Assembly (NCBI GenBank): GCA_037042915.1
Contig: CM073197.1
Span: forward strand, 2,418,001-2,482,000
Length of the DNA: 64,000 nucleotides
DNA from: Auricularia sp. M13
Taxonomy: Eukaryota > Basidiomycota > Agaricomycetes > Auriculariales > Auriculariaceae
Reading direction: 5' to 3'
This document shows positions 1 through 12,661 of this stretch, piece by piece. Below the pieces are notes generated by a model. It worked only from the letters and a program-made list of their open reading frames with translations. It made no database searches and was not told the origin of the DNA. Both the position numbers and the translations under genes were made by a program. Numbering within the stretch: the first letter of the stretch is position 1; each line of letters begins with the position of its first letter.

Positions 1-271
1 GCATCGCAGCATAGACCATGGTACTAACTCGAAGTTGATCGTTGGAGAGTAAAACCAGTTAGAAATCTGTGTTTCTCGTGGTACAATCTGTCCCTGTCGC
101 GCCTATGTCCTGACCTTATTTATTTATCTATCATCGCAATTATCATCCTCTCACCAAGTCTCAATAATTATGTCAGGTTTGAGATCGATGTGACTAGCAG
201 CTTCGACGCCAGATGAGTTAAAATTACAGTGGCACGCGATTCAGTCACGGAGCCTACAGTACATGGGTGAT

Positions 272-2236
272 CTATGCTGTACGTGCAGTATAAACACCGT
301 GCAAACCTATGGGCAGTGGATGCCGCGTGACCGCACGAGCGAGCTCTGTCATGTCCCTCGCATTTAGGATGACGAGCATGCTTCGCGTATTGGCCGCATC
401 GAGCACAACGCCGAGGACGACACCATCGTCCTCGTCGGTGGACCCAGGGCGTGGTACGAAAATAGGCTCACCCGGAGTGAAACCCGGCTCAGACCAGAAG
501 GTGTGCGGGCCCTCTGGCTTAGAGACGTCGAACTTGATGATGCGGTCGAAGAAGGTGGCAGAGCCAGGTACTTGCTTGTTGGTACCATATGCAAACCGAT
601 AAGGCTTGTACTTGAGTTGCGGGTGGATGGTGGGAAGCTCCATCCCGTTATCGAGAGACCCGGTAAAGTCGATCTCAGCTTTCCGCACAGTCCTACCACC
701 TTTACCGGCCGAAACGTCCTTGAGGCGGAAACGGCGCACACTGCCGGGATTCAGCGCGGTCTCCGGAGTCTGGTTGCAAAGGTTGTGGACGGATAGGCCT
801 TCGATGGGCCAGTTGGTATCGTAAACGCTGAGGTCAAGGACGGCATCGTCTCCGTCGTCGTACGCGTTGAGGTGATGGAAGCAAAAGAAAGGTGGAGTCT
901 GTCACTCTCGTCAGTAACGAATGGCACCGGCCACCAGTTGACAAACGCTATATTTCGCGACAATTCCTCCATTGACGCGATCGACGACATACATGAGAGT
1001 GTGGATCTGGGGCTTCCACTCCTGCTCGATGCTGTCGATGATGTTTTTATGGAGAAATATGAGTATTCCATTGCTGTAATGTAGTCATTAGAAGGCGAGC
1101 TAAGCCAACGATCTAGCGACGCACCTCTTGATATGAGCTTGCCAGACGGACAGTATGACATATTTCTGCGTCATCGCAAATGAATGCAAATACGATGCAG
1201 GTGCGTCTGATATCGTTGCGAGCACCGTGGTCTTGCCCTCGGGAGAGATTCTGAATATCTGCACCCGTCGTTAGGATATGTACCCTATCACAACTCTTGA
1301 CGAACCTTATACGAGGGAGACGGCCCGAGCTTCAGGGAGTAGTTGTAGAAGCCCGTCTCGTCGCGGCACGAATGTGCAGCCGATAGTTGGCCATCGAGCC
1401 GAGGGTCGATGTCCTTGTAAGTCTTCGTATCCAGCGGATCGAGGCTCTCCGCGTCCAAGACCTGCAGGTAAGCCGCGTCGGTCTTCACGACGAGGTACCG
1501 CGGCCGACCGTCCTCGGGGACCCCAGGTTTGGTCGGGACACTGGACGCGAGACCAGGCATGTCTGGAGTTATCGAAACGCTCGGCGGCATCTTCATGGTA
1601 TTGTCGCTGAAGACGGTGAAGAACTTGCTGAACCGCTTCTTGCAAGGGTCCCTCTGGGCGAAAGTGACCCCTGGGATACGCCCTTCTTGCGACACGCGCT
1701 CCTCGAACTCTTCCCCGCCTTTGCGGCTCGAGTACATCACGCGCCCGCCTGGCTGGATGGAGAACTTGTGGTTCATGGCGAGACCGTCGAACCAATGCTG
1801 CACCTGAACAGCTGGGCCACGATCCTTGCGCGGGATCGTGAAGGTGCCTGGGCCAGTTCTGTAGCTAAAGTATGATTTGGCTCAGAGGTGCGCGTGCAAA
1901 TGAATGAAGAGCACATACAGATCACCGTGCAACCACTCGGGGATCGTACCCTCGACGCTGAGCTCGACAGGGACACGCTGCTCGACCGCGTTCTGGAAAG
2001 CAATTTCGTACATGTTGCAGGGCACGACGACGCTGTCCTTACACCGGTAGCAAGCCTTTATACAGCATCGTATTGGCCAGACTGAGAGAGAGTTGCTGCG
2101 GATTAATGCGAATCAGGCACGTGCATCCGGTGACGCGGAGTTCATCCGTGGAGGGACTCGGCAGGCAGGGGCATTTCCTGCACTGAATGAATGACAGAAA
2201 TAATGGTAGACCTTGTCGCTGTGAATGCTCGATCAT
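272..2236 (-). CDS. Carotenoid oxygenase family protein (carotenoid or stilbene cleavage)
   Basis: Iron(II)-dependent dioxygenase of the RPE65/carotenoid cleavage family, which oxidatively splits a C=C bond in a carotenoid, apocarotenoid or stilbene. Pieces on the minus strand in order: VEGTIPEWLHGDLY (about 1940), RTGPGTFTIPRKD and HWFDGLAMNHKF (about 1850-1750), LSAAHSCRDETGFYNYSL (about 1350), an H-containing stretch near 1030, FFCFHHLNAYDDGDD (about 870), and the C-terminus LPIGLHG near 300. The His residues in AAH, FHHLNAY and the terminal LHG fit the four-His iron site of the family. Introns are clear near 1870 and 920. The N-terminal exon (about 2040-2236) is uncertain: the methionine at 2236 is only the longest choice. 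Whether the substrate is torulene-like or a stilbene such as resveratrol cannot be read from the sequence. Confidence 0.8.
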
Positions 2237-2656
2237 GTGAACCTATGGGAAAGGCACCGCGAGAAAGTGTGCGACCGGGAGGGCACGCAACGCTGGAGTT
2301 GTTCTCCGGCGGTGGCTACGACCCCTACCATTGGAACTGCTCTGCATTAACTGCACCTCGATACCTCAACGCCGTGGAATGGCTTGTCCACCCCGTGGGT
2401 TCGCAAGGAATCCGTGGAAGACAATCGATACAAATCTATTGAGGCTTTTATCTAATAATTATCTGTGTATGCCTATGCTACAATCGTGTCTAAGTACCCT
2501 GCGAAGACCAGCCTCCGCCAGCCAGGTATTTAAAGAGTAAAATGAGTGTGGGGACATCCGTGATACCGTGAAGAGCGAGGAGAGGAGAGACGAGTAAAAG
2601 ACGGGAGAGAGGAAGACATCACAGGACTTTGACGAACGGGGGAGGCGTCTGGCCAC

Positions 2657-4586
2657 TTACGCCAGCAATGCAAATATAGAAACAGAAAGCGCGAGCATCA
2701 ACCCCAGCGAAGCCTTGGTAGAGGCGGGGGCGGCATTAACAGCCTCTGCGGCACCCGTCTGAGCAGGCAACCGCGTTCCGCCAGCAGAACCGTTGCCCCG
2801 GGTATCTGTTCCAGAGGGAGCTGGTGTGAGGAGGTTGAGGTTGTCCGCCGCTGCGTTGTTATCTACGAAAAGCCGAAATGAGAAGACAGGCGCGCGGGCG
2901 CGAAGAGCCACTGATACGCACAGTTGCGGGTCGTTTCTGCGTAGGCCTCACCCAGCGATTCCCCCATGCACGTAATCACAGACTGAACCTTCAGCTTGGG
3001 CTCAAATGAGAGCGCCTCTGGGATGACATAGTCGACCGCAATCTCCACGGTTTGCGGGAACAAGTCATGTCTGACGTGCCCATTCATTCAGCACAACCCC
3101 ATCGCAAAACAGCGGAGAAGGTCGCGTACTCAAGTACAATAAACCCATGGTCAAGGGTAGGTGCGGTGGCAAGGATGCTGTCGAACTGCAGCACGGCACC
3201 GGCCCAATGAGCCTTCGCGCAGACGATTCCAGGCGTTCACTCACGTTGTCCATCACATCGACGCCATTGACAATCCCTTCGGGGATCTGCCAGTCTGGCA
3301 TGGCGGTCATCAGCCCACGTTCATTCTTAAAGTACAGACTGGGTTACCTTCAGTATCGAAAGCACGGCCGTGGTTCGTCGTCCACATTATGGGCGTGAGG
3401 CCCATAGCACGCGCAATTGCGCGTACACGGTCGCTGAGATGCGTATGTCAGCATGCTCCTCATCCTTTCATTCATTTCAGAACGACGCTCACTCAATATC
3501 GCCGTACGGCGGGCGGAAATACAACGGCGTCACGCCGAGGACGTCCTTGATCGCCTTCTTTGTCCAGCCAAATTCAGCGATGAGCTGCTCGTTGGTCAAG
3601 GTCGTGAGCGAGGAATGGGACCTGCGACAAGTGTAAATTATCCATCGTTGCGGTATCTCAACATGGGGAGAAAGCCTCACCAGGTGTGCACGGCGATATG
3701 ATGGCCCTGCATATGCTCCGCCTGGAGGATCTCGGGGTACTGCACCACGCGCGATCCGACGACAAAGAACGTCGCCTTGAGCTTCTGCTCGTCGAGGTAC
3801 TGCAGCAGCCGCGGCGTCCACGGGCTCGGGCCGTCGTCAAACCTACACAACGCAATCTCAGTCACGGTGGCAAGACTCAACAGGCCGCATTCGGACACGC
3901 ACGTAAGCCCCCAAGTGAGCGTCGCCGGGCACGCCGCGACGTCCTCGTCGCGCGTGCACTGGTTGCACGTCCACCAGCAGCGCGCGTCGGCCTCCTGCGC
4001 CGCGTCCGCGTTCGCCGCGCACAGGCTGCCGCCGTCGCGCGCGAGCACGGTGCGCCCGAATCCCGGCACGTCCACGCCGCTCGCCGCGACCTGCCGCACC
4101 CACTCCTGGACCTACATAGCACACAGATCCAGCGACGTCAGGGGCAAATTCAAACTTCGAATCAGCAGATTCGATGCCATGGTACCGTGACGCACCTCAG
4201 GCGTGTCCGTCGGCGGGACGCGGTCCATGGGCGGGAAGCCGGAGGGGTCGAACTCGTCCACTGCGAATGAATAAATGATCCTGCACGGTCAGATCCTGAG
4301 ACACGGAGCAGAGGAGAAGAGACGTACACGACGGAAGCGGCGGCGCGCCGCTAATACCAGTGGGCCGCGCACCGGGCGCGAACGTCGTCGCGAGCGGCAC
4401 AGTCGGGATGGACGTCAGGCGCTCGTCGATGTCGGAAAGGGGCACGCCGGCGTCGCGCCGGATGATGGGGCCGCCGGTAGGACTGGGCTGGGAGTGGGAG
4501 TGTGGATGGGGGTGGGCGCGCACTGCGAGCGCGCCGAGGACGAGGGAGGAAACGAATGTGGTGGTGGTGGTGGTGGTGAGATGCAT
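2657..4586 (-). CDS. Chitin deacetylase, GPI-anchored (copy A, NodB domain)
   Basis: Carbohydrate esterase family 4 enzyme that removes acetyl groups from cell-wall chitin to give chitosan. It starts MHLTTTTTTTFVSSLVLGA, a signal peptide, followed by a His/Pro/Ser-rich stretch. A cysteine-rich segment CWWTCNQCTRDED precedes the catalytic part. NodB motifs are visible: FDDGPSPWTPRLL (metal-binding Asp pair), then VHTW and SH across an intron (metal-binding His residues), FRPPYGDIEDRVR, and IMWTTNHGRAFDT. The end (NAAPASTKASLG followed by a hydrophobic tail LMLALSVSIFALLA) is a typical GPI-attachment signal. At least six introns are needed. A closely related gene follows immediately upstream on the same strand, so this is a tandem pair; copy A differs from copy B mainly in its N-terminal low-complexity region. 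Confidence 0.88.
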
Positions 4587-4975
4587 CGTGAGGGAGTGTG
4601 ATGGTGATGAGAGCCGGAGAGCAAGAGGTTGCGCAGAAAGGGGGGACCTCCCAATCTCCAGCCGAAGTGGCCCCCCTGAGATGCAAGAGTGAGTATGATC
4701 TTGCTGAATGCAGGCATCCGCTTTCCAGACAGATGGAGCAACAGAGACGCGTGAAGTCCGGGGCAAAGCAAGTCATATTTTATTTGAAACAAAGTCGAAA
4801 TCCTATACATTAGTCCGTGTCATTTCGTGGCGAAGTAAGGAGAGGAGAGGGAGAGAAATACAAAAAGAAAGGCAACTGTTTGCCACGTTACGATAGATCG
4901 ATGTTCATTGTCCTTTGCGAGGGCGAGGTGAGAGGTGAGAGGTGAGAAGCGAGAAATCGTGTCCATGGCAGTCGT

Positions 4976-6942
4976 TCAGAGCAGGCCGGCAGCAGCGATT
5001 GCGCCCGCCAGCACGGTGGCGCTCCACGCCGCGGCAGTCTTCCACACGAACGAAACAGGCGCAGCGTTATCGCCGCCCGAGCCACCGGAGGATGGCTTCG
5101 CCTGCGAGACGCCGCCGCCGGTGACCTGCCCGCCGTTGCCGTTGCCCGCAGGTGGCTTGTCCGCTGAGAATCCAATGAGTATCTACTCAGTGATATTAAC
5201 GAGATCGCTCACAATCGCTCGTCTCAGCGTAAGCCGAGGAAAGCGGATGGCCGAGGCATTCGCGGATGGACTGAATGTTGAGCTTCGGCGTCTGAGCAAG
5301 CGCCGACGGCAAGAAGTACCCGACAGCGAGGTCGACGGTCTGCTGGTACAGATCATGTCTGCGGGAAAACACAATGATTCAGCCACTAGAAGTCGGCCAG
5401 CGACATTAAACGCACTCGAGGACAATGAAACCGGTGTTGAGGTCGCTAGCAGTCTTCAGAAGTGTCTCGAACTGCGCGAAGAGAATCAGCATGCGCAGGT
5501 CGAGCCTGCGGCGTTATAGGTTCCGCACCTGCGAGATAGCCTGCGATGCCGAGACCACGGCTCCCGGGACCTCCCAATCTGAGCAGCTTGGTCAGCAACG
5601 GCAGCAAAGTCGTCCTGGTTCAAGCTCCAGCGCACCGAAGGTATCGAACGAGACCAACGCCGGCGCTGGGGACACAGTCCAAATGACGGGCGTGAGGCCC
5701 ATAGCCAACGCGATGGCGCGCACACGGTCACTGTGAGGAAAAATAAGCGCGCGGCAGGGTGGCTGCAGCAGTATGCTTACTCGATGTCGCCGTATGGCGG
5801 CCTGAACAATATGTGAGTTGGCGGGAAATTCGCGGCGGGCGATGAACACACCTCATGAAGGTGGGAGTAACGCCAATGGCATCCTTGATGACCTTTTTGC
5901 TCCATCCAAGCTCAGCAATGACCTGCTCGTTCGTCTGCGTCGTGAGCGGCGTGTGCGACCTAGACCCACAAAATCCATCACGGAATTGCCAATTGAGTAC
6001 GGCGATCCTGACGGCGCCAAGCTCGAGACAATGACGTACCAGGTATGCACCGCGATCTGGTGGCCGAGCACATACTCTGTCTGGAGGAACTGCGGGCGCG
6101 AGGCGACGCGGGAGCCGACGACGAAGAAGGTTGTTTTTAGATTGTTGGCGCCGAGGAAGTCGAGTAGGTCTGGCGTGTACGGCGCGGGGCCATCGTCGAA
6201 GCTAAGAATAGATGAGCATTGGGGCGACGCTGGCCAGGGAGCCTGAGCGCACCTAGAGCCCCAGGTCAACTTGTCGTTGCACGCCGTAACGTCGGTAGCG
6301 CGGGTGCAGTGTCCGCACGTCCACCAGCACTCGGTCTCGTTGTTGATGCGCGGCTTGTTCTGCGCGACGTTGCACATGCCCTCTGTGCCGCCGGGCGCGA
6401 ACGGCGCGATGTCGGGGATGGTGACGCCCGAGTTCTGCACGTCCTGGATCCACTGCAGGACCTCGGGCGTGTTCGTCGGCGGGGCCTTGTCCAGCGGCGG
6501 GTAGATGGCCGGGTTCCACGAGGAGACTATGAATAGCTAGTGAGTTAGCCAGCCAGCCAGCCAGGCTCTGGCACGAGGACTGCGAGCACGCACTATCTGG
6601 CAGCGCGGGTGCGTTGGGCAAATCGGTGGGCTTCGAGCCGGCGGCAGGAGTCGTAGGCAGGGGGCGCGTCGTCTGCGAGGGCATGACGCCGTCGGGCAGG
6701 ATGCTCTGCACCGGCACCGCCGTCGGGTTGACCGACGCGGGCGAGATGGAGACCTGCGTCAGGCTGGGCGCGCCAGCGACGCCCGTCGCCGTCGGGGCGG
6801 GTGTCGTGCCGCCTGGTGCCGGCGTCGCGCTGCCCGGCACCGCCGTGGAGCCACTCGGACCCTGGCGGCCGAAGATGCCGTTGGGGCTCGCGGCGACGAC
6901 CGCCGGGGCGACGGCAAGGGCGAGTGTTGCGAGTTGGACCAT
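4976..6942 (-). CDS. Chitin deacetylase, GPI-anchored (copy B, NodB domain)
   Basis: Second CE4 chitin deacetylase, same strand and exon layout as copy A. Start MVQLATLALAVAPAVVAA (signal peptide), then a Thr/Pro/Ala-rich linker of about 100 residues. Cysteine segment CWWTCGHCTRATD at about 6320, then LSFDDGPAPYTPDLLDFL, TTFFVVGSRV, HQIAVHTW, an intron, HTPLTTQTNEQVIAELGW, RPPYGD, DRVRAIALAMGLTPVIWT. The late conserved part HDLYQQTVDLAVGYFLPSAL (5200-5350) matches HDLFPQTVEIAVDYVIPEAL of copy A. The C-terminal exon reads APVSFVWKTAAAWSATVLAG with a hydrophobic end and stops at 4976, giving a GPI-anchor signal after a Gly/Ser-rich hinge. The product should sit in the plasma membrane or cell wall. 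A TATA-like element lies about 60 nt upstream of the start. Confidence 0.88.
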
Positions 6943-7001
6943 TGAGTGTTGAGAGGAAAAGAGAGAAAGGGCCGGAAGTTGAGTGGGCAGAACGGACGCT
7001 G

Positions 7002-7007
7002 TATATA
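7002..7007 (-). promoter_or_regulatory. TATA-like element of chitin deacetylase copy B
   Basis: The hexamer TATATA lies about 60 nt upstream of the ATG at 6942 on the minus strand, a usual distance for a fungal core promoter. Assigned by position and sequence only. Confidence 0.45.
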
Positions 7008-7102
7008 GCACGGCACCAGAGCACAGACGTCACAACAGCGCACGCCTAGGGCGGAACAACCAAAAATGCACACACAACTCGAGAAAAAAAGATATCTACG
7101 GC

Positions 7103-8143
7103 CTACGCCTTGACCTTTTTCTTTTTCGGCTGCTCAAGGTCAATCTCGGCCGCGTCGTCATCGTCTGAGTCGTCCTCGTCGTCCGTGATGTCGTCGTCGT
7201 CGCCCGAGAAGAACGCGAGCGCGTCCGGGAACACCTCCGTGCCGAGCACGAGCCCCAGCTGCCGACGCAGGGACGATCAGCATCCAAGAATATATGCGCG
7301 CCAGCACCAGCACCAGCACCGCTCAACTCACGTCAAACACGTCCTCTGCGCGCTCGAAAAAGTTGAAGATGGACCCGGTCTCCTCCGGCAGGTCCTCGCC
7401 CTCGGGCTGCACCCACGGGTGCTTTTTCACGAGGTTGTGCGCGTCGTCCTTCCACGAGATCTGCGTCGCCTGCACCAAGACCAGCAACGGTCAGTCGGTC
7501 GGCCACGCAGCATACAACCGTGACAAACCTCGGCCGTGACATGGTCCTTCCAGTCAAAGTCGAGCGCGAGCTTCGTTATGCCGTCCGCGTCCGGCTTGTC
7601 GTCGTCCTCCGCCTTGGGCGGCGTGTACTTGTACACCTTCTTGAGCACCGCATCGCTGAAGTACGGGTTCTCCTTGAAGTGCTGCAGCCATCGCGCCCAT
7701 CAGTCAGTCCATGTGCCCGACGCATGCATACAGCCAGCACACGCACCAGCTCGATAGTAAAAACGCGCGGCTCGGCAGCATCGCGCTCGACCCACAGGTC
7801 CTCGATGTACGACAGCGCGTTCACGTCGTCCTCGTGCTGCGCGTGGATCGCAAACTCGTCGCAGTTCATCAGCGCCTGGTACCAGAACTTGGGGATGCTC
7901 TTCAGCACCGCGCGCCGCTTCTCGTACAGCGGCTTCAGCTGCTTGATCGCATGCCGCTCTGCACGCCCACCATCAGCACGCGCCAGCAAAAAAAAAACGC
8001 GCGCAGGACGCACCCAGCAGCAGCTCGGCGCGCGCAAAGTCCTTCTGGACCTCCTCGAGCTTCTCGACCTCAGCAGGGCCGAGCGTCACGTCGTTGCTCT
8101 TCTCCTTGTCCGAGCCGGGTTCAGAGCGCTTCTTGGCGGCCAT
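7103..8143 (-). CDS. NAP-family histone chaperone (SET/TAF-I/Vps75-like)
   Basis: Nucleosome assembly protein family; binds histones and acts in chromatin assembly and histone modification. Starts MAAKKRSEPGSDKEKSNDV, followed by a long helix (EVEKLEEVQKDFARAELLL) that fits the dimerisation helix of the SET subfamily. Diagnostic parts: RRAVLKSIPKFWYQALMNC, ALSYIEDLWVE, HFKENPYFSDAVLKKVYKY and a late TGSIFNFFE, each typical of NAP/SET earmuff folds. The protein ends in a very acidic stretch (SGDDDDITDDEDDSDDDD) and a Lys-rich nuclear-localisation-like tail PKKKKVKA. Four short introns are visible (near 7980, 7720, 7500 and 7300). Closer to SET/Vps75 than to canonical Nap1 by its short length. 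Confidence 0.88.
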
Positions 8144-8379
8144 CGCGACGACGAGTGGGAGCTTTTTCGGGGTGTGTGGGGTGGAGGTGCAAGGGGCGGG
8201 GCGTCGGAGGTTCAACCAGGTTTTTTCGTTCCCGTGGCGCAAGAGAAAACTCGGCTGTTTGCTTCCGCCACCGCGTGTTCCGCGCGCCCTGCACGTGTGG
8301 AAGCCGAAACGCGGAACATGCACACGTTTTATTGAAACTGTTGCATGTATGTAGGTACATCTCGATCTCAGACACGCAT

Positions 8380-11300
8380 TCAGGCGACGACCAACGACCC
8401 TGCAAGCCGCTTGTCGCGGCTGCTCGCGCCCACAGAGACGCCGAACGTGCCCGTCGGCACGACCCACCGCTGCTGCGCAACATCCCAGCTGCGGGCCAGT
8501 CAATCAACCGTTTCACGCACGCAAAAGACGCGGTAAAGACTCACATGGAGAGATCGTACTGCGACAACCTAGATCCGCACACCCGCGATGAGCAACACGC
8601 ATCTTGACACACAAACTGGCTGGTAGCACTCACGTAAACTGCACCGTCTTCGAAGCACCCGCCGCGAGCGCGACGGCGTCAAAGCCCTTGAGCGCGTTGG
8701 GCGGCGAGTTGGCCGACGCGGGCAGGCTCAGGTACAGTTGCGGGATCTTTACAAATGGTGAGATCAGTGCCATCAGGCGCAGTGCTGAGTCGCTGCGAAC
8801 CTCAGTCCCGGCGAGCGTGCCATTGTTCGTCAGTGTGAAAGAAACGGTGACTGCAGGTGCGTGAAGACTGAATGTTGAATAAAGATGTGAGTCTTCTCAA
8901 CACGCGTGACTTGACGGTACGTACGAGTCAGCGATGCTGGAGCCAGGTCCGGTGGGCCCGAGCTTGGAGAACGACCCGCTCGTGACCTTGAGGTTCGAGT
9001 AGTCGAACGTGGTGTACGACAGCCCAAAACCGAACTCGAATCTCGGTGCGATGTTTTTCTGCCGTAAAAGTCAGCCCTCTCCTCAAATCCTGCGACCTCT
9101 CAACCATACCGCATCGAAGTGCCGATAGTCGACGTTCAATCTGCTTCACTCAGCCCCAACAACCAGCAAATTGAGGTGAGATTCTCACCCTTCGGTGTAG
9201 TCAATAGCCACATTGCCCGACCCAGCCGTGATCAGTTGAGCAGGGTAGTCAGCCGGGGTCTTCGCAATCGTGTACGGGAGGCGGCCGGACGGGTTGACCG
9301 CGCCATAGAGCACGTCGACAAGCGCGTTTCCGGCTTCCTGTCCAGGGAGGCCTGCCCAGATCTGTGACGAGTGAGCAGTGGCCGCCGAGGACTAAATGCA
9401 CGCAGGGCCGCACCACTCCAGTGACTGAATGGCGTCGAGAATGAGTAAACTGACATCGGCATCCCGTCAGGCGCACCATTGACGTGGTTAATCCATGAGT
9501 CAACGATGATAGGGCCGACGGAGTTGACAACGACGATCGTGTTCTTGTTGGCGCCCGCGACCGCAGCGACCAGGTTGTTCTGAGGAAATTAGCACATATG
9601 CCCCTGCATTCGGATCCAGACACTTACGCCATTGTGCTGAAAAAGTTATGGTGAGACATCAAAGCATATTGCCGGTACTGAGAATCCCTTACCCAAGGGT
9701 CCAAGTTGTTGCTGTGCGCAACGTCAGCTCACGCCGGCAATTTCCGAACGGAATGCTCACCGATCTCCCGCGTTGCCTTCGACGGTCAGGTATCCCTCTC
9801 CACTATCTGAGCCAAGATTCAATCATTATTCAATGTTCTAAGTAACGCACTAACCGGCAGTGATGAAAACGATGGCGACATCCTTGCCGGCAGCAGTAGT
9901 ACGTGCAGCAGTGGTGTCGTTGTCGTTCAAGCTTGACGTCAGGGTCGTCCCATCCGTCGACGAGCGGTTCTTTATGGCAGCAAGAGGGTCTATAAGGTAA
10001 GGGAAGTCGGCAGTGCCGGAGCCCCAGCCCATGGCCAAGACACCGTCATTCCCGGCGCGGTCAGTGTACCCATTGGGTCCGCGGGAGTTTGGTCCAGCGT
10101 GGCTACCTGTATAATCGTCAGAAAGTGTGGAATAACTAACCATGCGACGCACCAATAATGGCGATGGACTTGGGCTTGTTGAGCGGGAGAGATTGGTTGA
10201 CGTTCTTCAGGAGTACAGCAGAGGCAGCTCCAATTTGACGAATGAGCCTGGGAGAGATTATCGGACCATACCCGTCGCAGTGAATGATATTTACTGACTG
10301 CCCATGATTCCCTTGCACGTTGATGTGCTGACCGCGCGAAGCCTGCCAAGCGTTGAAGTTCGTAGCAGGGAAACCAGAGTCTTGACCCAAGAGATAGAAA
10401 GCGGCCAGTGTGCGGGTAGACATGTCCTGAGACTCCGTTCAGCCAAGCTCGCAGCAGTAATATGAACGCACATTGAGGCGTGCCATGGAGACGGTCCCAT
10501 TGCCCACGGCTTGCGTCAATTGAGCACCGAAGAAGCTTCCTCTACACGCACAGGTCAGCAGCGCATAAATCAACAGAGGGTATCCTACCCGCCAAGCCCA
10601 TCGCCAGGCATAGTCATCTGAGAGCTACTAAGTGTCTTTCTCATTGTAAATGCCGAGTCTGACTCACGTCGAGTCCAGCATTCGCGTCCGTCACGGCATG
10701 CTGAGCATCCCAATCGGACATGACGTATCCCTGGAAGCCCAATTCGCCTTTCAGGATGTCGTTCAAGGTCCTCGAATTGCTGCCTGCGTTGTGTCAGACA
10801 AATATCATACTGACGAACATATCGGGGCTTACATGAGAAGGTGCCATTGACTAGATAAAATGGGTGAGTATGATTAACTGTTCCTATGCGATTGCGCACT
10901 TCTGTCTGCGATGGGCGATGTACGCCGTTAAACACCCTATAAAACCAATCCAGAAAGTGGCACGTACTGTACGAGCACATGAAGGAGGCGACGCCAGCGC
11001 GAACGGATTGCAGGAACTAGGGAGCTGTCAACACAGCTTGACGAATTATGAACCTGAGAAAGTCCTACAGGTGGAAGATAGATCTCGTGTTCCTGCAAAA
11101 TCTCAGTGGCAGGCTCGTGGCAGGACAAGGAGAATGCAATACCGTGCGGTCATCCACGTTCGACGATCCCGACGAGCGGAAATGCTCTTGCTCGTTGTTG
11201 ATATAATGCTTCGCACTGGTAGAGTTTGGATGTCAGCGCGACGTTCTATGACCCCTCGGGAATACGTACTTGGCCTGGACACCCTGGCTCTGAATGCCTT

Positions 11301-12393
11301 GGATCGTCTGGAACGCGGCTTCTCCAGAAAGGAAAGGGTCTGCGCCAAAGCCCTCCCAGTTACGTCCCGCAGCGGGCACGCGCATGATGTTCATGTCTGG
11401 ACCCAGAATGACGTTGGCTCCCTTCCCGCGAAACTCTGCGCCTAACGCAACTCCTCTCTGTCTAATCAGGTCGCGGTTGAAGCTAGGGAGGACGGGTCAG
11501 TCTGCCATCTTATAAACGACGAGATGGCATACGTTGCAGCTGCGTTTATTCCTCTGCGATGCGTCAGTAATTGTGCGACCCAGGAAGTGAAGCACGAACG
11601 CAGGGAATGCGGAGACGAGGTCCGCATAGCGGACTCCAAGGGGACCATCTTCGAGACACAGGCCAGGGACTGAGGTGGCGGATTGTCACATAGATATGCC
11701 AAGGTTTAAACGGCAGACTCACAGTTTATGCTGGGTATAGCAGCGATGTTTCCCACGCAGGCGCCGACCATCCAGCCAATACCTTCCGGATATCAATAAC
11801 TTGTAGCGATATACATGATTAACGGACCTGTGGCTAAGTTGACCTTGTCCTGCGTGCTCATCTTTGCTACCGCAGCCTTCGCCTTTGTGATAGCTGCTGC
11901 CCAGTCTCCCGTCGGGACTATAGCCACGGTGAGACTGACGAAGAAAAGAATCTAATATGCTGAGACTGACCAGCAGTAGCCGTGGATGTTGCGCTGGTAG
12001 TAGACGCTTGTCGCGCTCAGCTTCCAAACCAGGTGGCGTGGGTGTGAGAGGGCACGTACTGGGGCCGACCGTGGTTTGCGTCGCGGAAGTACTCGTCGTT
12101 GGCGCCTGAGCACCAGGAATACATTGGAAGTAGTCTGATAATTGGATGAGTGGGAGAAGTTTTACAAGCGCGAAATGCTCACAATCGTTCTGCTTCACGC
12201 AAGTCGCCCCAGACACACAAGTGGTACCACCAGTCCTTTGGACGCAGATCACGATGAGCTCGTAGGAGGCTGCAACACGTGCGCAAGCTCACCATCCGAT
12301 GCCGCCGCACTGCGCCCATACTGGCTGCTGCGCGCGCGCAGTAGCCGCGACGGTCGCGAGTACAGCAAAGGCCTTGAGCGCACCGATTGCCAT
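8380..12393 (-). CDS. GH3 beta-glucosidase with N-terminal CBM1, secreted
   Basis: Extracellular glycoside hydrolase family 3 enzyme releasing glucose from cellobiose or other beta-glucosides. Start [21 protein letters not shown] (signal peptide), then a fungal cellulose-binding module: [32 protein letters not shown] and QC, split by two introns (12130-12340). A Thr/Ser linker leads to the GH3 barrel ([52 protein letters not shown]). The nucleophile Asp is in [14 protein letters not shown] at 10700-10725. The C-terminal parts are [35 protein letters not shown] and a fibronectin-III-like end [14 protein letters not shown], stopping at 8380. At least fifteen introns are required. A truncated LINE sits about 175 nt upstream of the start, so the native promoter has been displaced. 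Confidence 0.9.
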
Positions 12394-12567
12394 GGCCGTC
12401 ACGGTCTCGAGAGGAACCTTGGGGTAGGGTCTGCATCGTCACCATGCAGCATGCTTTAAGAAGCAGAAGTGACAGTGCAAGCCCCGTGACGCGGAATCCC
12501 CGACAAAAAGGCGTTGCGCAACGCGGCGACGCGCCTGCGACGCGTCGGTTCCGTCTCGGCGTAAGTG

Positions 12568-12578
12568 ACCCGATGATT

Positions 12579-12582
<4 letters not shown>
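12568..12582. repeat. Target-site duplication, left copy (LINE)
   Basis: The 15-mer ACCCGATGATTTCTT is found here and again at 13939-13953, exactly bracketing a truncated LINE and its poly(A). The last two T bases overlap the poly-T tract, so the edge is ambiguous by a few bases. Confidence 0.9.

Positions 12583-12611
<29 letters not shown>
12581..12611 (-). repeat. Poly(A) tail of the inserted LINE (31-nt T run on plus strand)
   Basis: An unbroken run of 31 T on the plus strand reads as poly(A) at the 3' end of the minus-strand retroelement and abuts the left target-site duplication. An intact homopolymer of this length suggests a recent insertion, though assembly errors in homopolymers are possible. 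Confidence 0.88.
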
Positions 12612-12612
<1 letters not shown>

Positions 12613-12661
12613 TGGAGCATCAGAGAGCCCGCAATCACAAAGTGACCCGGGTTGTCTCCTT

